Below, in pieces: positions 8,323 through 16,114 of a stretch of DNA of 64,000 nucleotides. The stretch is from Halovenus halobia (lineage in GTDB: Archaea > Halobacteriota > Halobacteria > Halobacteriales > Haloarculaceae): NCBI RefSeq assembly GCF_051414135.1, contig NZ_JBLKOA010000001.1, forward strand, positions 1,116,001 through 1,180,000, read 5' to 3'. Numbering within the stretch: position 1 is the first letter of the stretch; every line of letters begins with the position of its first letter. The position numbers and the translations under genes were made by a program. The notes under the pieces were generated by a model. It worked only from the letters and a program-made list of their open reading frames with translations, had not been told where the DNA came from and made no database searches.

Positions 8323-10191
8323 ATGTATCCGCCGCCGCTGGACTCTGGCGTGAGCGATTACGACCTCGAACGATATCTGACGGTGCGCAGCGCCTATGGC
8401 GCGTCACTGGGGCCAGACGGCCGACTCGCCTTCTTACACGACGCAACCGGCGTCGGGCAGGTGTACACCCTCGACGAACCGGGCGAGTGGCCCACCCAGC
8501 GCACCTTCTACGACGAACCTGTCTCGTTCGCGAGCTACTCTCCTGAGCGCCCCGAACTGATATTCGGGATGGACGAGGGCGGCAACGAGCGCATGCAGTT
8601 GTTTCGTCTCGACGATGACGGAACGATTACCAATCTGACGGGGATGCCCGAGGCGAAACACCGCTGGGGTGGCTGGCGGGCCGACGGCGAGCAGTTCGCC
8701 TTCGCCTCGAACCGCCGCGACGAGTCCGTATTCGACATCTACGTCCAGGACCGCGACGCGACCGGCGAAGCGGCTGAACTGGTCTTCGAGGGCGACGGCT
8801 GGCTGAGCGTCGGCGGGTTCCATCCCGACGGCGACGAACTCCTGCTCCAGCAGGCGTACTCGAATTTCGACCAGGACGTGTACGTACTCGACCTCGACAC
8901 ACGAGAACGCCGTCACCTCACACCACACGACGGCGATATCCGGTATTCGAGCGTGCAGTGGGGTCCTGACGGCGACGCGCTGTATCTCGTCACTGACGAC
9001 GGCTCCGAGACACTCTACCTTGCTCGAATGGACCCCGAAACCGGTGACCTCGAACAGCTCCGCTCAGGCGGTGAGTGGAACGTCGGCGGCGTCGCCGTCG
9101 ACGAAGAGACTGGCACGCTCGTCTACTCGCGCAACGTCGACGGCTACACCGACCTGACGCTCGGAGAGCTGACCGACGATGGCCTCGAAGAACTCCCCAT
9201 CCCGGAACTACCCGGCAACATCGCCGGTGGCGTCAGTTTTGGTCCCGACGGCGACCGGTTCGCCCTCTCCTCCTCTGGTCGCCGGGAAAACACAAACGTC
9301 TCCGTTGTGGACCTGACTGCGCTCCGGCAACTCGCCGACGACGAGGCAGCGCTGGCCGGCGACCCGACCGGCGCAGTCACCAAGTGGACCGAGGCGTCGA
9401 CTGCTGGCATCCCAGCAGAGACGTTTGTCGAACCAGAACTAATCCGCTACGAGACGTTCGACGGCCGGGAGATTCCTGCCTTCTTCTCGGTTCCCGAATC
9501 GGTACCCGACGAGGGCGCGCCGGTGATTGTCGATATCCACGGCGGCCCCGAGAGCCAGCGCCGCCCCTCATTTTCGGGACTCAACCAGTACTTCCTCTCG
9601 GAAGGCTACGCGTTACTCGAACCCAATGTCCGGGGCTCGTCCGGCTACGGCCGCGAGTACACCCACCTCGACGATGTGGAAAAGCGGATGGACTCGGTGA
9701 AAGACATCGACTACGCTGTCGAGTGGCTGACCGACCGCGACGTCGTCGACCCCGAGCGAATCGTCGCCAAGGGCGGCTCCTACGGCGGCTTCATGGTGCT
9801 GGCGGCGCTGACGGAGTACCCACAGCGGTGGGCCGCTGGCGTCGACATTGTCGGGATTGCAAACTTCGTCACGTTCCTCGAAAACACCGGCTCGTGGCGG
9901 CGGGAACTCCGCGAGGCGGAGTACGGCTCACTCGCCGAGGACCGAGAGTTTCTGGAATCGATCAGTCCGACGAACAACATTGACGCCATCGAAGCGCCGC
10001 TGTTCGTGCTCCACGGCGCGAACGACCCGCGAGTCCCGGTCGGCGAGGCCGAACAGATTGTCGAACAGGCCAGCAACCACGTTCCCGTCCGCAAGCGTAT
10101 CTTCGACGACGAGGGTCACGGTATCTCCAAACTCGATAACCAGATTGCGGCCTACACAGATGTCGTCGACTTTCTCGACGAGCACGTCTGA
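8323..10191 (+). CDS. S9 family serine peptidase (acylaminoacyl/dipeptidyl peptidase-like)
   Basis: 622 residues from the ATG at 8323. The N-terminal two-thirds is a WD40/TolB-like beta-propeller (YSPERPELIFGMDEGG, GWRADGEQFAFASNRRDESVFDIY, WGPDGDALYLVTDDG). The C-terminal third is an alpha/beta hydrolase fold. The catalytic triad can be placed: Ser486 in GGSYGGFM, Asp568 in HGANDPRVPV and His599 in DDEGHGI. The HGGPESQRRPSF oxyanion loop is present. Enzymes of this family remove N-terminal acyl-amino acids or dipeptides from peptides in the cytoplasm; no signal peptide is seen. It stands alone between an antisense small gene and a convergent gene. Confidence 0.93.
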   Translation: MYPPPLDSGVSDYDLERYLTVRSAYGASLGPDGRLAFLHDATGVGQVYTLDEPGEWPTQRTFYDEPVSFASYSPERPELIFGMDEGGNERMQLFRLDDDGTITNLTGMPEAKHRWGGWRADGEQFAFASNRRDESVFDIYVQDRDATGEAAELVFEGDGWLSVGGFHPDGDELLLQQAYSNFDQDVYVLDLDTRERRHLTPHDGDIRYSSVQWGPDGDALYLVTDDGSETLYLARMDPETGDLEQLRSGGEWNVGGVAVDEETGTLVYSRNVDGYTDLTLGELTDDGLEELPIPELPGNIAGGVSFGPDGDRFALSSSGRRENTNVSVVDLTALRQLADDEAALAGDPTGAVTKWTEASTAGIPAETFVEPELIRYETFDGREIPAFFSVPESVPDEGAPVIVDIHGGPESQRRPSFSGLNQYFLSEGYALLEPNVRGSSGYGREYTHLDDVEKRMDSVKDIDYAVEWLTDRDVVDPERIVAKGGSYGGFMVLAALTEYPQRWAAGVDIVGIANFVTFLENTGSWRRELREAEYGSLAEDREFLESISPTNNIDAIEAPLFVLHGANDPRVPVGEAEQIVEQASNHVPVRKRIFDDEGHGISKLDNQIAAYTDVVDFLDEHV

Positions 10192-10194
10192 GCG

Positions 10195-11550
10195 TTACGA
10201 GTTGCGGTTGCCGTACGCGTTTCGGCGGTTGCTTCCGCGGTACAGCAGTCCACTGCCGGCGAGCAACCCCACCGCCCCGCCGGCGCCGAGTGCCCGGGCG
10301 GTGAGGCCGTCGAGACGACTTTTTGTGCCTAACTGTTTGGGCAAGCGTCGACTCCCGGTATGGCCGAGCGTTCCGAGTTTGACCCGTGAGTCGGAACTCG
10401 TTCCGCTGACACCTGTCGAGAGTGCGTAGACCGAGCCATCGTTGCTGCCGACGTAGAGGGTGCCGTCAGCGACCGTCGGCGACGAGCTCACCCGGCCGTT
10501 CGTTTGCAACGAAAGCAGGTGTTCCCCAGTCGCTGCGTCCAGTCCGTACACTGTCTCGTCCCAGCTGCCAACGTAAAGCGTGCCGTTGGCGACTGTTGGC
10601 GAGGAGAGCACTCGGTGACCCGTCTCGAACGACCACTGTCGGTCGCCGCTGTTGGCGTCCAGCGCGAACACTGACCCGCTCTCGATATCTTCCGAACTGA
10701 ACCGGGTCTTCCAGCCGCCGACGTAGACAGAGCCATCTGCGACTGTCGGCGAGGAGTCGACGAACTCGTCTGTGTCGAAGGTCCACCGCAGGCGGCCAGA
10801 GTCGGCCTCCAGTGCGTAGAGATTCCCGGCGGAGTTCGGGCCACCGTTACGCTCGCGGTCGCCGACGTAGACGGTGCCATCCGCGACTGTCGGCGAGGAG
10901 TAGGTGCCGCTGCCGAGTTCGAATCGCCACCGCTCCCAGCCTGACCGTGGGTCGAGTGCGCGGAGGGACTGCCCGCGCATGAACACGGTATTCTCGATGA
11001 CTGTCGGTGACGCGTAGCTTGCTTGGGAGTACTCGGTGAACCAGCTTACCTCGCCGGTGGTTGTATCGACCGCGTAGAGCCCATCGTTGTCGCTGGTGAC
11101 GAACACCGTCTCCGCACCGACTGCCGGCGAACTCTGGATTCCGCCGCCGGTTGTGAGCTTCCACACAACATCGCCGGTCGTGGCGTCCAGTGCGTAGAGA
11201 TTCTGGTCTTCACAGCCGACGAACACGAGCTGGTCTGGTCCCGACTCGCCACCCCAGCTAACCACGAACGGAGAGCTGTCGATGGAATCTGGTGCATCGA
11301 ATCGCCAGCGCTGGGTGCCTTGCGCTGTATCGAGCGCGTAGACACTACCGCCCTGCGTGCCGATGTAGACTGTACTGTTGACGACAGTGGGGGAGGAAAA
11401 CACTGCGCCGTTGGTCTCGAACTGCCAGTCCGGACTGACCTGGGCCTGGTTGGCCTCGGCAGTCTGGACTACTGCCGCCGACCCGAGGGCACCGGCGGCA
11501 ACCTGCAGAAACCGCCTGCGCGTCGGTGTGTGGCGCTGCTGCGGGGACAT
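10195..11550 (-). CDS. Tat-exported PQQ-like beta-propeller protein with C-terminal anchor
   Basis: A 451-residue protein starting MSPQQRHTPTRRRFLQVAAGALGSAAVV. It has a twin-arginine signal with a likely cleavage site near AEANQAQ rather than a lipobox. At least eight blades are marked by near-identical SSPTVADGTVYVG-type strands and VYALDAATGE-type turns. The C-terminus has a hydrophobic segment (GAGGAVGLLAGSGLLY) followed by RGSNRRNAYGNRNS, suggesting a membrane anchor with a basic cytoplasmic tail. It is a surface-exposed propeller of unknown ligand. It is divergent from the MFS gene, with an AT-rich promoter region between, and is a second member of the class represented by 2989-4380. 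Confidence 0.88.
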   Translation of the reverse strand: MSPQQRHTPTRRRFLQVAAGALGSAAVVQTAEANQAQVSPDWQFETNGAVFSSPTVVNSTVYIGTQGGSVYALDTAQGTQRWRFDAPDSIDSSPFVVSWGGESGPDQLVFVGCEDQNLYALDATTGDVVWKLTTGGGIQSSPAVGAETVFVTSDNDGLYAVDTTTGEVSWFTEYSQASYASPTVIENTVFMRGQSLRALDPRSGWERWRFELGSGTYSSPTVADGTVYVGDRERNGGPNSAGNLYALEADSGRLRWTFDTDEFVDSSPTVADGSVYVGGWKTRFSSEDIESGSVFALDANSGDRQWSFETGHRVLSSPTVANGTLYVGSWDETVYGLDAATGEHLLSLQTNGRVSSSPTVADGTLYVGSNDGSVYALSTGVSGTSSDSRVKLGTLGHTGSRRLPKQLGTKSRLDGLTARALGAGGAVGLLAGSGLLYRGSNRRNAYGNRNS

Positions 11551-11685
11551 ATTATATACAAACTATCAGACACCGTAATATATATTTTGGTATTGATAGG
11601 AACGTACGTCTAGTTTATTTATATATTGTCGCGGTCCGAGTCAGTGTGGCTAAGTGATTCCGCGGCCTTGTCGACAGTAACGCCG
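11551..11685. promoter_or_regulatory. AT-rich divergent promoter region
   Basis: Two TATA-like elements are visible. On the minus strand, TATATATT around 11578-11585 is about 27 nt before the beta-propeller start at 11550. On the plus strand, TTTATTTATATATT around 11614-11627 serves the MFS gene, implying a leader of roughly 30 nt. The AT content contrasts with the surrounding GC-rich coding DNA. Confidence 0.6.
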
Positions 11686-12954
11686 ATGGCTCTCAACGCG
11701 AACGACCGAGCGATTGCCCGGTTTACGATGCTGGGTCACGCCCTCGTCCACTGGTTCGAGATGTCGATTCCGATCTTCCTCGTCGTCTGGCGAGATAGCT
11801 TCGATGGGTCGATTGCACTGCTCGGGACAGTGGTGGCGATAGGCTACGCACTGTTCGGTATCGGCGCGCTTCCGGCCGGGATTCTGGCCGACCGATTCGG
11901 GCCGAAACGACTCGTGCTTCTCTGCTTCACCGGGATGGGAGTGGCCTTCCTCGGGATTGCCGCGTCGTCGTCGATCTATCTGATCGGCGCGGCGCTGGTC
12001 TGCTGGGGAATCGCCGCGAGTGTCTATCACCCCGCCGGGATGGCACTCATCAGCACCGGTGCCTCCGAACAAGGCACCATCTTTGCGTACCACGGAATGG
12101 CCGGTAACGCCGGTATCGCACTCGGTCCGTTCGCGGCGGCGACACTGCTGATTTTCTTCGACTGGCATCTCGTTGCTGCGCTACTCGCCCTGCCTGCCCT
12201 CGGTGCCGTCATCTACGGACTCAGCGCTGATTTCGATACGACCGCCGCTGTCGATACCGATGTCGATGCACAGGACGAAGAGGCACTCACCCTTCCAGCG
12301 TTTCTCACGAACAGCCGACACCTGCTCGGCAGCGCCTTTCTCGTAGTGTTCGTGCTCGTTGCCTTCGAGGGATTGTTCTACCGCGGTGTGCTGACCTTCC
12401 TCCCGACGATTCTGCAGGGCCTGCCGGCGATGAGTGGAATCACGCTCGCGGCCGGACTCGAAGGGTTCTCCCCGGGTGATTACATCTTCGTTGGCTTGCT
12501 CGTCGTCGGGATGAGTGGCCAGTACGTCGGCGGCAAACTGACCGACCGGATTCCAGTCGAACGCGGCCTCGTCGCCATCTTCGCAATCCTCGCGGCGCTC
12601 GTTCTCGTCTTCGTTCCGCTTTCATCCGGTGGAATCGGAGTTATCATTGGCCTCTGTGTGTTGCTTGGTTTCTTCCTCTTTGCAATCCAGCCGTTCTATC
12701 AGGTTGCCGTTGCCCAGTATACCCCGCCGGAGACTCGTGGTCTCTCCTACGGCTACACGTACCTCGGCGAGTTCGGATTCGGCGCAGCGAGCACCTCTAT
12801 CGGCGGATTCGTTCTTGGCTCGTACTCCTTCGGCGTCTTCTTCGCCGTGCTCGCGGCGTTCGCGCTCGTTGGCTCCGGACTGGCAATGCTGCTCGTTGTC
12901 GGCGAACGCAGGATCGGATTCATCCAGCGTTACGAGACTGAGCCAGCAGATTAG
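11686..12954 (+). CDS. Major facilitator superfamily transporter
   Basis: A 422-residue integral membrane protein with about twelve hydrophobic segments. Features are the N-terminal ALVHWFEMSIPIFLVVW, a motif-A-like loop GILADRFGPKRLVLL between helices 2 and 3, a second-half equivalent GKLTDRIPVERGLV, and a short central cytoplasmic loop rich in Asp/Glu. The ATG at 11686 is chosen because an upstream in-frame codon at 11626 would overlap the TATA-like element. The substrate cannot be inferred. It resembles the fosmidomycin-resistance/sugar-phosphate-type MFS proteins common in archaea only in general layout. The gene ends seven nt before the conserved element at 12961. Confidence 0.88.
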   Translation: MALNANDRAIARFTMLGHALVHWFEMSIPIFLVVWRDSFDGSIALLGTVVAIGYALFGIGALPAGILADRFGPKRLVLLCFTGMGVAFLGIAASSSIYLIGAALVCWGIAASVYHPAGMALISTGASEQGTIFAYHGMAGNAGIALGPFAAATLLIFFDWHLVAALLALPALGAVIYGLSADFDTTAAVDTDVDAQDEEALTLPAFLTNSRHLLGSAFLVVFVLVAFEGLFYRGVLTFLPTILQGLPAMSGITLAAGLEGFSPGDYIFVGLLVVGMSGQYVGGKLTDRIPVERGLVAIFAILAALVLVFVPLSSGGIGVIIGLCVLLGFFLFAIQPFYQVAVAQYTPPETRGLSYGYTYLGEFGFGAASTSIGGFVLGSYSFGVFFAVLAAFALVGSGLAMLLVVGERRIGFIQRYETEPAD

Positions 12955-12960
12955 CGAACT

Positions 12961-12993
12961 CGGAAACCCGGAAGCGCTGCCCGCTCGCTTAAT
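12961..12993 (+). promoter_or_regulatory. Direct-repeat operator plus TATA-like box, RecA-like/polB2 operon
   Basis: CGGAAACCCGGAAGC occupies 12961-12975, a direct repeat of CGGAA with 8-nt phasing, followed by GCCC at 12979-12982. A TATA-like CGCTTAATC lies at about 12986-12994. The ATG at 13018 is about 27 nt from the TATA centre, so the transcript should be leaderless. The same element at the same spacing precedes the genes at 16115 and 17198, which strongly suggests one regulator for all three units. Confidence 0.8.
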
Positions 12994-13017
12994 CCAGCCC
13001 CTCCCGAGTCGGTACAC

Positions 13018-13704
13018 ATGTCACGTCACGACTCGACGACCGCGAGTAGTCCGACGCTCCCGGAGTTGTCACCGGGACTCACGCTCCTGTCTGCAGACGA
13101 GGAGACTGACCACGCAATACACGCGCTTGCTGTCGACCACATCCTCTCGACCGGTGGGACTGGCTACTGGGTCGACCCTGGGTCACACGCACAGACGAGT
13201 CCGCTGGTCGACCTCGCTCCGTCCGACCGGATTCTCGACCGCATCCGTGTTGCGCGAGCGTTCACAGCATTTCAGGAGTTTGCTCTGCTTCGCTCGCTTC
13301 CGACACTTGACGCCGAGCAAACCGAACTCGTGGTCGTTCCGGAGATTGACCGGTACTACCGCGCCGACGACTTGCTCGCCGACGAAGGCCGCGAGTTGTT
13401 ACTCGGAAGCCTCGCAGCGCTGGCCGCGACCGCCCGGAGCCGCCAGATTCCAGTTCTCGTGACGACACGACGCGAGGATAGGTTTACCGAACCGGTCGAG
13501 CGGGCGGCGTCGCAGACGCTCGCCTGTCAGTCGACGCCGTTTGGCCCGCGATTCCAGTCGGGCGACACCGAGACGCTGGTCTACCCTCGCGAGGGTGGGT
13601 GGGTTCAGACGACGCTGTCGTTCTGGGAGCGCGTGCTCGCGGCCCGCAAACCGCTGTACGACACTGAAACGGCGAGTCCGGAGGTGGCCTATGGGGCGAA
13701 CTAA
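13018..13704 (+). CDS. RecA/RadA-like protein without Walker A, PolB2-associated
   Basis: A 228-residue protein first in a three-gene overlapping operon. The pattern of strands and helices (GLTLLSADEETDHAIHALAVDHIL, GYWVDPGSHAQT, RVARAFTAFQEFALLRSL, TELVVVPEIDRYYRADD, AAL-type helix, IPVLVTTRRED) resembles the RecA/RadA/KaiC core. The glycine-rich P-loop position reads STGGTGYW with no GKT/S, so ATP hydrolysis is unlikely. VVVPEID sits where Walker B would be. It overlaps the next gene by 14 nt. Given its position before a B-family polymerase, it may recruit the polymerase to RadA filaments or lesions, as ImuA-type proteins do in bacteria. The fold assignment is moderately secure; the function is inference. 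Confidence 0.6.
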   Translation: MSRHDSTTASSPTLPELSPGLTLLSADEETDHAIHALAVDHILSTGGTGYWVDPGSHAQTSPLVDLAPSDRILDRIRVARAFTAFQEFALLRSLPTLDAEQTELVVVPEIDRYYRADDLLADEGRELLLGSLAALAATARSRQIPVLVTTRREDRFTEPVERAASQTLACQSTPFGPRFQSGDTETLVYPREGGWVQTTLSFWERVLAARKPLYDTETASPEVAYGAN

Positions 13705-13963
13705 CCCGACCTACCGTGACCGACTCACCGCACTCGAAGGCGAGTGGAGTTCGTATCGCCGGGGACTCCGGCGACCAGCCCAGGCGCGATTCGACCGTCT
13801 GTTCGAGCACGGCCGGGAGTACGCCCACGCCGCCAGCAACCGCAACCACCCCGACCCGATGGTGCCGCTGCTCGTGTCGGTGTTGCTCGCTCACGAGCGA
13901 GAACTGGACGCACTTCGGGAGCGCGTCGAGACGCGCGAGACAACCGATGGCGTTCACGATTGA
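13691..13963 (+). CDS. Small helical protein of the PolB2 operon
   Basis: 90 residues starting MGRTNPTYRDRLTALEGEWSSYRRGLRRPAQARFDRLFEHGREYAHAASN. It is predicted almost entirely helical and is rich in Arg and Glu, with a conserved-looking NHPDPMVPLLVSVLLAHERELDALRERVE C-terminal helix. It overlaps the RecA-like gene upstream by 14 nt and polB2 downstream by 17 nt, so the three products are probably made in fixed ratio. I do not recognise a catalytic motif. The composition and coupling suggest an accessory subunit linking the RecA-like protein and the polymerase. The start at 13691 is the only ATG that keeps the conserved-looking N-terminus; the frame further upstream is antisense-like sequence. 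Confidence 0.72.
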   Translation: MGRTNPTYRDRLTALEGEWSSYRRGLRRPAQARFDRLFEHGREYAHAASNRNHPDPMVPLLVSVLLAHERELDALRERVETRETTDGVHD

Positions 13964-16037
13964 GTTCCGTGATGGTCGCGTACTGGAGTGGCACGCAACC
14001 GAATCTGGAACAGAGTGCCGCGAGCGCGACGCGTACACGCCAACCATCTACGCCAGCGCCGACAGCGAGCACGCGCTCGCTGACCTCGAAGCCGCGGCCG
14101 CGGCTCGCGGTGATGTCTGCCAGACGTCACGTGAATCGTGGCGCCCCGCGTTCCGCCGCGACGCCGAGACTGTTTGCCGTCTCGACGTGACCACAATGGA
14201 CCGAGTGCAACCAGTCGCTGGCTGGATTCGCCGCCGCGAGCGACCGGGAACCTACCGGCTGTTTAACGTCGATTTCTCACCCGAGTTCCGCTACTGCCTC
14301 GAATGCGGAGTCGACCCGGTTCCCGACCGGCCGCTCCGAACGCTCGAACTCACTGCCCCTGGCCCCGGAAATCCGGAAGCGCCGGTCGAGGAGTTGATGA
14401 TTGAGGATGAGCCAGTTGCGGGGGCGGCCACTATTGTCGAGACCCTCCGACAGCGACTTACTGATGTCGACCCCGACGTGCTCGTCGTCTCCGAGGCTGG
14501 ACTTGTTCCAGCGCTGACCGAGACGGCGGCGGAACACGGGCAACAACTCCACCTCGGTCGGCGGCCGGGCTACGAGCAACTCGCGACTGCCTCGACGTAC
14601 GAGCACTACGGCCAGACTGCCCACTCGCCGGCACGATACGCTGTTCCGGGGCGTGTTCTCATCGACCGCTCGAACACATTCTTCTACGAGCAGGCGAATC
14701 TCGCTGGCTGCCTCGACCTCGTCGAACGGTCACGGAAACCACTGCAGGAGCTGTCGTGGGCCTCTATCGGAAACGTGCTCACAGCCATCCAGATTCGGGA
14801 GGCACTGGCCCGCGGTGTGCTGGTCCCGTGGCAGAGCTGGCGCCACGAGTTTCCGAAAACGATGCGCCAACTCCACGAAGCCGACCGTGGTGGCTTCACC
14901 TTCACGCCCGAGGTTGGCGTCCACGAGCAGGTCCACGAACTCGACTTCTCGTCGCTGTATCCGAACATCATCTGTACGCGAAACATTAGCCCCGAAACCA
15001 TCCGGTGTCCGTGTCACGACACCGACGACGTGCCGGGACTCGGTTACAGCATCTGTCCCGAGCCGGGCTATCTGCCCGACGTGTTACAACCCATTATCGA
15101 CGACCGCGACGAGATTAAATCACAACTCGAACAGGCAGACTCACCAGACAGAAACGCCGCCCTCGACGGACAGTCGGCGGCGCTGAAGTGGATTCTCGTC
15201 TCTTGTTTTGGCTATCAGGGCTTCTCGAACGCGAAGTTCGGCCGTATCGAGTGCCACGAGGCCATCAACGCCGTTGCCCGCCAGATTCTGCTCGACGCCA
15301 AAGCGCAACTCGAGGACGGTGGCTGGCGCGTTGTTCACGGCATTGTCGACAGCCTGTGGGTGACGGCCCGCGAGGACGCGACCCAGCAACCGCTCGACCA
15401 GATTGTTGCGGACGTAACCCAAGCGACAGAGATTCGACTGGAGTACGAGGGCGAGTACGACTGGATTGCCTTCGTTCCGCGCCGGTCCGACGACACCGGA
15501 GCACTCACCACCTACTTCGGCCGGCGGACAGACGGCTCGTACAAGTACCGGGGAATCGAGTGTCGCCAGCGCAGTACATCCGAATTTGTGGCGGACTGCC
15601 AGCGCTCGCTGGTCGAGCGGTTCGACCGCACCCGAGACCCGGAGGCTGTCTGTCTGGAACTGTCTCGGTGGCTTCGCCGTCTCGAAGCGGGAACCGTCTC
15701 GCCAGAGCGACTCGCTATCACTGTACGAACGTCGAAACCAGCCCAACAGTACCGACGACGGACGCGAACGACCGCTGCCCTCGAACGCTCTGGGCAGGCA
15801 GGCTTCGACCACCAGCCGGGACAGGACGTGCAGTACGTCGTCGTCGACGATGACCGCGACGACCGCGACCGGGTTCGTCTCGCTCACGAGTCGGTCGACT
15901 CGGTCGACAGTTCATTCTACCGCGAGCGACTCCTCCGGGCCGCTGAGAGTGTCCTCTCTCCCAGTGGCTGGCGAGTCGAGGACATCGAGGCCGCCCTCCA
16001 CGACCACGTCGACACATCGCTGTCGCAGTTCGGCTAA
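13947..16037 (+). CDS. polB2: Divergent B-family DNA polymerase (PolB2 type)
   Basis: 696 residues from the ATG at 13947. Polymerase motif A is HELDFSSLYPNII with the catalytic Asp at about residue 333. Motif B is KWILVSCFGYQGF (Lys about 414), where the usual Asn is Val. Motif C is GIVDSLWV: the first Asp of the canonical DTD is Ile, but the second, metal-binding Asp (about 468) is kept. The N-terminal region retains an exonuclease-like fold outline (DVLVVSEAGLVPAL; RSRKPLQELSWASIGN) without the DxE and YNxxxFD residues, so proofreading should be lost. It is smaller than replicative PolB (about 780-900). The family includes archaeal PolB2, long described as inactivated. Here two catalytic carboxylates survive, so weak or specialised synthesis is plausible. 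Confidence 0.88.
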   Translation: MAFTIEFRDGRVLEWHATESGTECRERDAYTPTIYASADSEHALADLEAAAAARGDVCQTSRESWRPAFRRDAETVCRLDVTTMDRVQPVAGWIRRRERPGTYRLFNVDFSPEFRYCLECGVDPVPDRPLRTLELTAPGPGNPEAPVEELMIEDEPVAGAATIVETLRQRLTDVDPDVLVVSEAGLVPALTETAAEHGQQLHLGRRPGYEQLATASTYEHYGQTAHSPARYAVPGRVLIDRSNTFFYEQANLAGCLDLVERSRKPLQELSWASIGNVLTAIQIREALARGVLVPWQSWRHEFPKTMRQLHEADRGGFTFTPEVGVHEQVHELDFSSLYPNIICTRNISPETIRCPCHDTDDVPGLGYSICPEPGYLPDVLQPIIDDRDEIKSQLEQADSPDRNAALDGQSAALKWILVSCFGYQGFSNAKFGRIECHEAINAVARQILLDAKAQLEDGGWRVVHGIVDSLWVTAREDATQQPLDQIVADVTQATEIRLEYEGEYDWIAFVPRRSDDTGALTTYFGRRTDGSYKYRGIECRQRSTSEFVADCQRSLVERFDRTRDPEAVCLELSRWLRRLEAGTVSPERLAITVRTSKPAQQYRRRTRTTAALERSGQAGFDHQPGQDVQYVVVDDDRDDRDRVRLAHESVDSVDSSFYRERLLRAAESVLSPSGWRVEDIEAALHDHVDTSLSQFG

Positions 16038-16057
16038 CGACCGTCCGAGCCCAGACC

Positions 16058-16090
16058 CGGAAACCCGGAAGCCTAGCCCCGCCGCTTATC
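16058..16090 (+). promoter_or_regulatory. Direct-repeat operator plus TATA-like box, orc1/cdc6 gene
   Basis: CGGAAACCCGGAAGC at 16058-16072 is identical to the copy at 12961-12975 over 15 nt and is followed by GCCC at 16076-16079. The TATA-like CGCTTATC is at 16083-16090, about 28 nt before the ATG at 16115. The distance from element start to TATA (about 26 nt) equals that at 12961. It lies in the 77-nt gap after polB2, showing that the Orc1/Cdc6 gene has its own, matching promoter. Confidence 0.8.
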
Positions 16091-16114
16091 AGGACGCGTT
16101 CACATCACACGAGT

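Noticed and set aside
15141..15887. Open frame of 248 codons opposite polB2
   Set aside because: Antisense shadow of polB2, lacking any domain and overlapping motifs B and C.
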